Origin: UBA1205 sp045598105
Lineage (GTDB): Bacteria > Bacteroidota > Bacteroidia > Bacteroidales > WCHB1-69
Direction of reading: 5' to 3'
DNA length: 29,240 bases
Assembly (NCBI GenBank): GCA_045598105.1
Contig: JAZLLK010000051.1
Coordinates: forward strand, 1 to 29,240
The notes beneath the pieces are model-generated. The model was not told where the DNA came from. It worked only from the letters and a program-made list of their open reading frames with translations, and searched no databases. Each line of letters begins with the position of its first letter. The first letter of the stretch is position 1. Below, piece by piece: positions 17,385 to 27,900 of this stretch. The position numbers were made by a program, and so were the translations under genes.

Positions 17385-18107
17385 TTATTTTATCAATTGT
17401 TCTAATTGGTGAATGTCCTCTATTTTGCCCATGTCCATCCATAGGCCTTCATTGTGCAGGTATGCCTGCATGGGTTGTGTGGCTGCCAATTGCACATACC
17501 AATCGGAAACCGAGAATATATTATCGGTAGGAAAATGTTCAAAAATACGGGGTGATACCACATGTATGCCGCTAAAAGCATAGGGGGTAAGGGTGTTAAC
17601 GTTGTAATTATCAGTTAGTTGGCATTCTCCGGTTTTAATATTTTGGCGTCCGCACAGCTGAAGGTGTTTATTGAATAAAAAGTAACGGGAGGAGGTTCGC
17701 CGGCGTACCGCAAGGGTTACGCTATTATGCCGGTCGGTGTGGTATCTGTACATATCCTGTAAGTTAATATCACTTATAATATCCACATTGTGAATAAAAA
17801 AGTCTTTGCCGTCATGAAAGAAATCAGCTGCTTTTTTTAGTCCGCCACCAGTATCTAATAGCTTGTTCCTTTCGTCGGAGAAGTCAATGGAAATGCCAAA
17901 GTGGCGGTGTGCCTGTACAAAGTCTATAATTTGTTCTCCGTAATGGTGTATGTTGATGATAATCTCATTTACGCCGGCATCTTTTAATTTAAGAATGCAG
18001 CGTTCCAGCAGGGTAATGCCTGCCACTTCTACTAATGCTTTGGGCTTGTTTGCCGTAAGTTCTTTGAGCCGGGTGCCTTTGCCGGCGGCAAATATCATGG
18101 CTTTCAT
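17385..18107 (-). CDS. Sugar-1-phosphate nucleotidyltransferase, MurU-like
   Basis: The 240-aa product transfers a nucleotidyl group to a sugar 1-phosphate. The Rossmann-like N-terminus has the signature MKAMIFAAGKGTRLKELT with KPKALVEVAG, followed by INIHHYGEQI and LLDTGGGLKKA, the LxTGGGI-type segment seen in MurU and heptose-1-phosphate nucleotidyltransferases. FFIHNVDIISD carries the metal-binding Asp (GDV-like position), and GLWMDMGKIEDI near the end matches the W.D.GT motif. The frame extends 6 codons upstream to 18125, but the motif and the -7 box at 18123-18130 place the start at 18107. MurNAc-1-phosphate uridylyltransferase (cell-wall recycling) is plausible; the exact sugar and nucleotide are not determinable. 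It has its own promoter and is transcribed alone in this window. Confidence 0.9.
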   Translation of the reverse strand: MKAMIFAAGKGTRLKELTANKPKALVEVAGITLLERCILKLKDAGVNEIIINIHHYGEQIIDFVQAHRHFGISIDFSDERNKLLDTGGGLKKAADFFHDGKDFFIHNVDIISDINLQDMYRYHTDRHNSVTLAVRRRTSSRYFLFNKHLQLCGRQNIKTGECQLTDNYNVNTLTPYAFSGIHVVSPRIFEHFPTDNIFSVSDWYVQLAATQPMQAYLHNEGLWMDMGKIEDIHQLEQLIK

Positions 18108-18122
18108 GTTGAATTTTTTTTG

Positions 18123-18130
18123 CAAAGATA
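18123..18130 (-). promoter_or_regulatory. -7 promoter box for the nucleotidyltransferase gene
   Basis: Read on the minus strand this is TATCTTTG, a full TAnnTTTG match, 15 bases ahead of the ATG at 18107. It implies a very short 5' leader. No clear -33 element was found. Confidence 0.6.
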
Positions 18131-18281
18131 GTATTTTTATTCGTGTGTAGTTTGTTGTTATGATGTTTTTTTAGAAAAATTTAATTATAATATACCACAA
18201 AATTCAGACCAATAGGATAAGGTGATAATACCCTCAATAATAAAAAGATGACAGAGAGAAGAAAATTTAATGCAAAATAAA

Positions 18282-18437
18282 ATGAAAACCAATCGTAGCG
18301 TATTATGTTTGGTTTTGCTACTGATAAGTAGTGTAGCATTATCACAAAAAAAAGATTAGGGCAATGTGTTTGCCGAATTGTACAAGGCGGTATTAAGTAT
18401 GAACGCAGGTGGTATTATCAGGCGAATAAACAGCTAA
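18282..18437 (+). pseudogene. Remnant of a small secreted protein gene with in-frame TAG
   Basis: From the ATG at 18282 the frame encodes a classic signal peptide (MKTNRSVLCLVLLLISSVAL, then SQKKD) and stops at TAG 18357-18359 after 25 codons. The same frame then continues for 25 protein-like codons (starting GNVFAELYKAVLSMNAGG) to a TAA at 18435-18437. A terminator hairpin begins 21 bases later. This looks like a short secreted-protein gene broken by a nonsense mutation and truncated. An alternative is that the 25-codon piece alone is a functional small exported peptide. The residues after the stop match no family I recognise. Confidence 0.5.
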
Positions 18438-18457
18438 AAATATGTAATATATATATT

Positions 18458-18487
18458 GAGTTCCATCGTGTGGTGGAGCTTTTTTTG
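18458..18487 (+). terminator. Intrinsic terminator after the remnant ORF
   Basis: AGTTCCA (18459-18465) pairs with TGGAGCT (18474-18480) over 7 bp with one wobble and an 8-base loop, followed directly by a T-run. It marks the end of a small transcription unit that would contain the remnant at 18282. Confidence 0.65.
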
Positions 18488-18851
18488 TGTTATACGCTCA
18501 TAATTACTCATGTCGGTCATTTTTTTAGTTAGTATATGCATGGTTACGGTAGCGTTATGTCGGTTATATAAAGGGGGGTGAGTGAGTTTAATTCTTTCAT
18601 AAGTGTGTCTTTGCCAGTGGAAAAAATAAGGCACTTGTGCAAGGATATAAAGAAAAATGCTAATAAAAATAACTGTCCTAAAAGCTATAAGTATACAATA
18701 GCGATGGACATATTTGTTAATATCTATTTTGCCGGAATGTGTAAGTGGTTTATATATAGTGTTATAATTATGCTTTTGGGCTGTTTATAAAAAAATGATA
18801 ATCGGATAAAAATAATGGTGATAAATATGTGAAAGTAACAAATAAAATTAG
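18488..18851. other. AT-rich intergenic stretch without a supported gene
   Basis: Short open frames exist on both strands, including 70 codons from a GTG at 18578, but none shows a recognisable domain, a family match or a credible start. I see no RNA gene, direct repeat or mobile-element end here. It is best read as degraded intergenic DNA upstream of the giant gene's promoter. Confidence 0.5.
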
Positions 18852-18859
18852 TATTTTTG
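18852..18859 (+). promoter_or_regulatory. Candidate -7 promoter box for the giant secreted protein
   Basis: TATTTTTG matches TAnnTTTG and lies 76 bases before the ATG at 18936. A -33 TTTG is not evident. The leader contains a 14-codon open frame (18878-18922). Confidence 0.45.
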
Positions 18860-18935
18860 TGAATTGAAAGTATTAATATGGGAAAAAGTCGAAATGCCCT
18901 TAAAGAAAGTAGATGTAATTAATTTTAAGTGTAAT

Positions 18936-21900
18936 ATGAAAAAATTTTTAATGCTTTTTTGCGGTTTGATATTATCACTGCAATTGGCAAATGCCCAAGC
19001 TACAGTAGTGGGCAGTGAAAATTTTGATAGAAACACCATTACGTATAACGTAACGGGTGCGGTAGGTGCCGCTTGGTCGGCTGACACATCGTATTATGTG
19101 TCATCGCCTAAGTCCTATGTGGGAAAGGTTCCTTCGTCCTTAGGTGATTCTATTATTCTAACCTCACCTATTTATGATTTTTCGTCATATGAGTTTGTTC
19201 ACATGACGTTTAATCAAATATGTAAGGTATCGGCTTGCGATATTGCCAGAGTGGAATATCGTTTGGATGCATTAGGTGCTGCCGGTGCATGGAAGCCCAT
19301 TCCTGTAAATTCATACAGGGGAACGGGTGAGTACACTACCGATGGTTTTAATGCAGACAGCTATTCCGATTGGCAAGGTAGTGACAGTTTGGCGGTTCCC
19401 TCCTCCGCATGGTGGAAGCAGGAATCGTTTGACTTAACCAATGAAGTGGGTTTTGACAGGGCTCAGTTCCGTTTTGTATTGAAACGCGGTCAGGTAGTAG
19501 GAACCCAATTCTCTTATGGTTGGATTTTAGACGATGTGGTACTTTCCGCATCAGCCTATGAAATTAAATTGCCTACCGTAGAATTTGTATCTCCTTTCTA
19601 TAGAGATACTGTTTACACCACAGGCCCGTTTGACATTACGGCAAAGGTAAAAAGCAATACCAATGCCCGTATAGTCACCCCTGTGTTACATTTTACTCAT
19701 ACCTATAATGGTATTTCGGTACATGATTCATTGATAATGACTAATATAAGTGGTGACACCATGTGGAGAGCCACTATTCCTCAATACGTATATGGTACCG
19801 AAGTATTATACAGCATTACCGGTAAAGATACGGTAGGCAACAGCCTCACCATTAATTCCGGTTACTATATTGAGCGTCCCACAGCCGGCGGATTTACCGG
19901 TTATGTGTATGCAGGTGATACCAATACTGCCAGTACAACATCCTATATTCCGTTTTATTTAACATATGACTATGGCTGGTCCAAAATGCTGTATCATGCC
20001 AATGAGTTAGGTATGGCAGGCGGTAATATTACCCATATCGCTTATTATCCTGCTACATACACCAGAACCACACCTTTACAGAATCAGACATTGTATTTTA
20101 AAGTGGTGACGGATCAAACCATAGCTACAAACAATTATGTAAATCCGGTTACCGATGGAGCCACATTGGTGTGGTCCGGTAGTGTACCTGCACTTACACC
20201 GGGTCAATGGTTTGATATTACCTTGTCAACTCCGTTTATATTACCTGCAGGGGCAAACCTGATGGTATATTGGGAAAACAATGATGGTGCTTATGTCGGA
20301 AGCGGTACATGGAAATGTACTTCTGTCAGCAATTGTGCCGTGTATAAATATCAGGACGGAAGTTTCCCCAATGTAGCAGGTACGTTGACATCCACTCGTC
20401 CCATAGCCCGTTTTGCCATGGTGGGCGGTGCTACCGATAGTAACTCCGTAGCTTTGCACAGCATAACTTCTCCTACTCAATTAACGGTTCAATCCGGTAA
20501 AACCAATCCCGTTACGGTGGTAATTAAAAACAAAGGTATGGCCAATTTAACTTCAGCTGCCATAGGCTGGAGCGTAAATGGTGTATTCCAGGGTGACACG
20601 GTATGGACAGGTAATCTTCCAGAAGACTTTAATGATACCATTACCATTGGCGGGTATATACCAACCGCAAACGGATATGATTCGCTGAAAGTGTGGGTGA
20701 ATATGCCTAATAATGTATACGATTCCACCATTTATGATGATACCGCATCTACTATATTGTTCGGTTGTGCAGGCCCTATGAGCGGTGTATATAATGTAGG
20801 CCCCGGTACGGCATATCCTACCATGGCCGATGCATTGTATTTGTTAAATACCTGCGGCGCATCAGGTGATGTAACGTTTGCTTTGAGTTCGGGTGTATAT
20901 ACAGGCACATGGGATTTCTCTAATTTTGGAGCGTCTATGGGTAATCATCAGCTTACTATTACATCAGCGGCAGGTGATGCTGACAGTGTGATATTAAGGC
21001 CCGCAGCAAGCGGTATCGGTGTAAAATTGAACAACACCTCCAATTTAACTATTAGTTATATAACCATAGATGCCAAAACCAATAGTGCATATGTAGGTGT
21101 GGATTTTGCCGGTGGCTGTACCAATGTAAACATAAGTCATAATAATATATATAGTTTGCCCACTACTACCAGTACTTCGTATTATTGTATACGAAAAAAT
21201 TCAGGTACAGGCGTACTTACTAATTGCCGTATTAATAACAATGTATTAGATGGCGGTTATTATAATATGTATTTGTATGGCGGTAGTACTACCCTGCGTA
21301 ACGATGTTACCATAGATAGTAATACTTTTAGCAATGCATATTATTATAGTATGTATACATATTATACAAATTTTAAAGTACACGCCAATACACTTACTTC
21401 ACGTACTGCCAATGCCGCTACCTATTGGTATGGTATATATAGTTATTACGGTAACGGCGAAATAACCTGTAATAAGGTACGTGCTTTAAAATCATTTACT
21501 TATACCTATTGTATATATAATTATTATGGTGGTGATACGCTTAACCGCATGCTCATAGCCAATAATGAAATATATGCCAATACTACCAGCGGCTATGGAC
21601 ATTATCTGTATAGTACTTATGCTGATATTATAAATAACTCTTATTATGCTACGGGTACCAGTGCCAAAACATTGTACTTGAGTATGACCACAGCTAATTA
21701 TTATAATGTAAAGAACAATATATTACATTCGGTAGGAACCAGCAGTTATCCTATTTATATTACCAGTACTACCTATATGAATGCTTTAGACGTGGATTAT
21801 AATGATTACTATTCTCCGGGTTCGTATGTAGGATATGTAGGCGGTGCCAAAACAACCATAGCTGCTATGGCAGCAGCCATTCCTACAGATATACACTCCG

Positions 21901-24900
21901 TAAAAGTAGTTCCTCAATATGCAGATGTAACGGTAAGTGCAGCATTGACCGATTTTGCAGGGTTGGATTGCCCCATATTCCCAGCAGTAACAGCCGATAT
22001 AAATGGTGATGTTCGTTTGTTTAGTGCCAATATGGGTGCTTATGCTAAAGAGGCTTTGGGTACCGATGGTGCTATTACAGACGTAATAGGTTGGTCTGCC
22101 GACTCTATAGCCGGTAATCAGCCTGTCTTGTATGCCGTAATAGGCAATGGCGGTTTAAATCCTATTACTTCCATGCAGTTAGGTTGGAGTTTCAATGGTG
22201 TAAACCAAACTCCCGTAACTTGGACAGGTAATATGCTTACCGGTGATACTGCTCATGTATTGCTGGGTACCATTACTTACACAAGCGGTTATAATACATT
22301 AAATGTATGGGTGAGCGGTGTAAACACCATAAAGGATTCCTGTTCTACCAATGACAGCTTGTTGTTCAATGATTATATATGTGCAGGTTCTATAAGCGGT
22401 ACTGTTACCGTAGGTCCTACCGGCACATTCTCTTCCATTAATGAAGCTTTAAGTACTATGAACTTATGCGGAGTTTCAGGTACAGTTCACGTAGCTATTC
22501 AACCCGGTACTTATGTTGAATGTTTGGATTTAACAGCTCCGCTTAAGGGTATGACTTCATCAGATTACTTAATATTTGAGTCTACTACAGGTAATTATGC
22601 TGATGTAGTAATACAAACTTCAGGCGATGCCAAAACAGACCGGGGTGTTATTAACTTAGGTATGGATAATGTTGCCTTCCGAGGTATTACCCTATTGTCA
22701 CAAACTGTTAATGGTTCTGCTTATACTTACGCTAAGTGTGTAAACCTTGTAGGTAACAGTAACAATGTGGAATTTGACCATTGTCACATATACAATATAT
22801 ACAGTTTCAGTAGCGTAGTTACAGCTCCTACCCAATTTACCGCTTTCTACAATAACGGTTATATTATGAATAACCTGAAATTTACCAACAATAAAGTATG
22901 GGGTAGTGCAGCAGGTTTCTACATGATAGGTAATGGTAGCTCCAATGTACGTTTTGACAGCAATACCATCCAATATTGTGATATGTACAATGTATATGTA
23001 AATGGAGTGTCGTTCTCTAGTTTCAAATATAATACGGCTTCCCAAAGAACTGCTTCATATTTGGTTCCTACAGCATTTGTGCCATACTATTTTGAAAGTG
23101 TGAATGGTAATATAGAATGTAATAAGGCTGATGCAGCTCATGGTAAGCATGGTATTTATTTAAGTAACTTTAATGCTTCAGGTAGTGGTAGAGTAGTAAA
23201 TAATGAAATACGTGCTACCGGTGGTAACGGTATTACCGTAAGTGATGGTGTACACGCACAAATCATGCACAATTCTATTCGTGTAGATGGTGATACCTTA
23301 TCTTCTGGTATTTTGGTAACAGCCTCTTCTACCAGTGGAAGTATTGAACGAAACAATATAGTACTTAAAACTTCTACCAATGATTATCCTATATGTATAA
23401 CCAATGCAGGTGCCGTAAACGGACTTACCATAGATTATAACAACTATTATAGTAAAACCGGTGCATGTGTGGGTTATATAGGTACAGCCAAAACTTCATT
23501 ATCGGCATTGCAGGCCGCTACCGGTCAGGATGTTCATTCCGTAATAGCCATGCCTTCATATCTGAATGAAAATACCGGTTTGGAACTTATGGACAGCATT
23601 AATATGTCATGTCCTGTATCTGCATTGGTTCCTATAGATATTAAAGGGAATACACGTGATGCTATTACCTGTATAGGAGCATATCAGGTGATGCAGGTGG
23701 CTGTAGATATGACTTTGGCAACTATAGTATCTCCTACTACCTTGGTTACAACCGGAGATAGTGTTGAGGTAAAAGTAAAATTATATAATTCGGGTTCTTC
23801 TACCTTGACCATCGCTACCATTTATTGGGAACTCAATGAGGTACTTCAGGCTCCTTATCAATGGACAGGTTCATTGAGCCCTAGAGCTACCAGTAACGAA
23901 ATACTCATAGGTTCATTCATAGCTCCTAAGGCTATTAGCAATATTAAGATATATGTATCAAATCCTAACAATGTAGCCGATCAAAACAATGAAAACGATA
24001 CATTGTCAAAGAATATATACGGATGTGAACCTATGATGAAGGGCACTTATGTAGTAGGTACATCACCTACAGCTGATTATCCTTCTTTAAATGCAGCCAT
24101 TCAGGCTATGCAGTTATGCGGAATAGATTCCGCCGTACGTATAGAAATAGCTCAGGATACAGTGGAACAATTTTCGTTCACCGCTGCCGTACCGGGCGCA
24201 AGCTCTACCAATACTATATATATTACCAACCAATCGGGTAATCCTTTGGATGTAATATATAGAGAAGCTTATATAGGTGATATAGCACACGTAACCTTCA
24301 ACAGCATGGGCTTTGATGCCACAGGCAACTATCGTTTGATAGACGTAATAGCTCCTTGTGAAGATATAGAATTCAGTGATTGCTTTATGGTAGCCGATAC
24401 TGCCGATGTTACCACCGGTGTAGCGGCCGTATCAGCTATAAGTGTACAAAACGGTAATGGCCCTGTAAAGGATTTTAGAGTATTGAGAAATCATATTGAA
24501 GGCGGTACCTACAGCCTGTATTTCTACGGCTCGGCTACCGATAGTAATGAAGTCCTCATTAAGGATAATGAAATGAAAGATTTCTATTCTTATGGTATTT
24601 ACAATTACTATACTCATGCCGATATTATCAATAATACTATTACCAAAAACCCGTATCGTCTCACCAATACTACCGTATACCTGCTGTATGGATATTATTC
24701 CAATATACGTACGGAAAATAATAGACTGAGTGTTGCCGGAACAGATTATTCTTTATATCCTATGTATATGTATTATACATCAATATATGTAAAGGGTAAT
24801 ACTGTTAAATCTAATGTACGCGGTTTAACATCGTATTATGGTTTGTATTCATATTATGCTCCGTATTCGTATATTTATGGCAACCGTTTTTATATGTCCG

Positions 24901-27900
24901 ACACTGCAAGTTCTACCATGTATGGTATATATAGTTATTATTGTACCGGTAATATATTAATAGCCAATAACGAGCTTAAGTTGAATACCACATCCACATC
25001 ATATTATGGTATATATGCTTATGCTTACAATACATCTTCTATATATGATATACATCATAATTCTATAAGAATGTATAATGGCAGTTCTGGTATATATGCT
25101 TATCTGTATGGCAGTGCAGCCAAATTCAGCATTAGAAACAATAATATAGAAATGGTGGGTAATAGCAGTGCCTATCCTATATATTTGAATCAGTCTGCTA
25201 CCACCTATTTTGGTACAGGCATAGCTCAGTATGATATAGATTATAATAATATGGTAGCTCCTACCTACGTGGGATATGCCGGTACAGCCAAATCTACTAT
25301 GACAGCATGGCAAACTACGGTGATGACCGACCTTCATTCCGTATCAGTAGCTCCTGTATATACATCAGCTAATTTGGATTCATTAAAAGTAAGCAATGAT
25401 ACAGCTTATGTATGTCCTGCTGTAGGTTGTGTTAATTCCGATGTTGTAGGTTTGCCTCGTTATGGTAATACATTAATGGGTGCTTATGGCAGTGATCCTA
25501 CTGCATTGGATGGCGCTTTAGCTACATTTGTAGATATACCTGCTAATGCTTCCAACGGTCAGGTAATTACCCCCAGAGTGGTACTTACCAATGCCGGTAC
25601 TACCAATATTACCTCTGCCGTAGTTAATTGGGCACACAATGGTGTAACCCAAACTCCTATCATCTACATCGGTAATTTGAGTTTGCTGGATAATGATACC
25701 TTAATATGTAATACTGTTACCTTAACATCGGGTGATAATGATTTCAAGGCTTGGTTGTGTGACGTAAACAATGTTCAGGATTCGGTTCCTCAAAACGATA
25801 CCATTACTTCTGAATTGTTTGTGTGTGACTCTTTGTTACATGGAACCTACACCATAGGTGCTACCGGTGACTTTGCAACCTTAGACGATGTAAACAATAT
25901 ACTCACCAAGTGTGGTATAGATGGTAATGTTACCTTCTTATTTGAATCGGGTATTCACGCAGGTAATTTAACGTTGAATAACGCTATACCCGGTGCCGGA
26001 ACCTATTCAATGCACTTTACTAAAGCCAATATGAGTGGCGATCCTGCTATTATAAAGCCTTCTATGGGATCGGCTGTTGTATTGGGTAAAAATAGTAATA
26101 TCAGTTTTGACAGCTTAACCATGGATGCTACCTCTGCAGATATAGGTGTAGAAATTGTTTCGCAATGTGATCATATAACCATTACCAATTGTAATATATT
26201 AGCTGTACCTAATTCCACCACATCTACCAAATATGCTATTAAGAAATCAAGCGGTACAGGTGTGTTGACCGATTTTGTGTTGCGTAATAGTTATATAAGT
26301 GGCGGTTATTATGGTATATATTTGTATGCAGGTAGTAGTACTACTGCTTTTGGTGATTTGTATATAGATAGTAATATTGTAACCAATCAGTATTATTATG
26401 GTAATTATTACTATTATACTAATTTATCATTTAATTATAATACAGTAAGTACCTCTGCCTCATCATCCACTTCATGGTATGGTGTATATATGTATTATAC
26501 TAATACCCGCATGTCATGCAATAAGATACTCTCTCTTAATAGAACATTGAGTACAGGTTACGGTATTTACAATTATTATAATAATGTATATTGCTCTAAA
26601 GGTGATGCTTACATGATTAATAATGAGCTGAACCTGAAGTCTACAAGCACCAATAATGGTATATATATTTACTATGGCAATAACCTATATATCCTTCACA
26701 ATTCCATTTATTGTCAGGCTACAGGTGGCGCCAGAGGTATATATTGCGGTCAAAGTACATCGTATACCAATATGGTAATAAAGAACAATAATATTGTAGT
26801 GGGCGGTTCCAGTACAACGGGTTATCCTATATATATTGCCTCCGCTACTTATGCTGTAGCACCTTATACCATAATAGATTATAACAATTATTATCACTCT
26901 GTAAACGTGGGATATGCAGGTAGTGCCAAAACTACTTTAGTGAACTGGAGAACCGTAACACAACAGGATGTCAATTCTGTAAAGGTAAATCCTTCATTTG
27001 ATGATCCTACCGTGAATTTGGCATTAGACGATGCTACCGGTTTACTTTGTTATCGTGACAGTAGAGTTCCTAATGACATAGACGGTATGAAACGTGAATA
27101 TGTAACGCCTATGGGTGCTTACACTATGCACTTGTTCACCGGTACTGACCTTGCATTAACCGAAATAGTAGAACCTACCAACTCAACCAGTTTATGTGCT
27201 CCTAATTATGTATCGGTAAAATATGCAGTTAGCAATGCCGGCGGCATGGCAGTGGATTTTACCAAAACTCCGCTCCGCTTAACCGTACGAATTGATGGTG
27301 CTGATACAGCAACCATAGATACTCTTATTACCACCGGTATGTTAGATGTATTTGGAATAGATACATTTGAAGTAACCGATATGCTGAATGTGGGCTTTGC
27401 CGGTAATTATTTTATCACAGCGTACTTAAGTACTGCTAACGATAGTATTCACGATAATGATACCTTAACAGGTATGTATTATACCAATAAGGTTATGTTG
27501 CCTTATGAAGAAACTTTCAATAACAGTGCTTTCCCGGGTTGGACTAACGAGGCCTTGGCCGGTAGCAAAACTTGGGATATAACCAGCTTATATGGTGGAT
27601 ATATATTCGGTAACTATGGTACAGGTAAATTAACATTTGAAGGTACTTTGGGTTCTGTAGCCCGCTTGAGTACTTCACAAATAGAATTGAATCGTACCGC
27701 TCAGCCTACCTTGGAATTCTGGTATGCTCATGATACGGCAGCACCTACTTTCAATGACCAGTTAGACGTTAAAATTACATTTGACGGTGGTAATTCACAC
27801 GTTATATTAATGAATTTGAAACGTTACGATCCGAACATATCGGCACCTACTTGGGTGAAATACTCTATAGACTTGTCTCCTTATATTGATTCGGCTTGTG

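Noticed and set aside
17342..17530. Plus-strand frame opposite the nucleotidyltransferase 3' end
   Set aside because: It is a shadow of a well-supported minus-strand gene and starts in the bidirectional terminator region.
18434..18634. 66-codon minus-strand frame
   Set aside because: It overlaps the terminator at 18458-18487 and shows no protein-like features.
18578..18790. 70-codon plus-strand frame starting with GTG
   Set aside because: It has no recognisable domain, a weak start and a composition typical of AT-rich intergenic DNA. A late hydrophobic stretch alone is not enough.
20766..27122. CRISPR or DNA-level tandem repeat
   Set aside because: The recurrence is at protein level with diverged codons. 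There are no identical direct repeats with unique spacers, and the frame is continuous.
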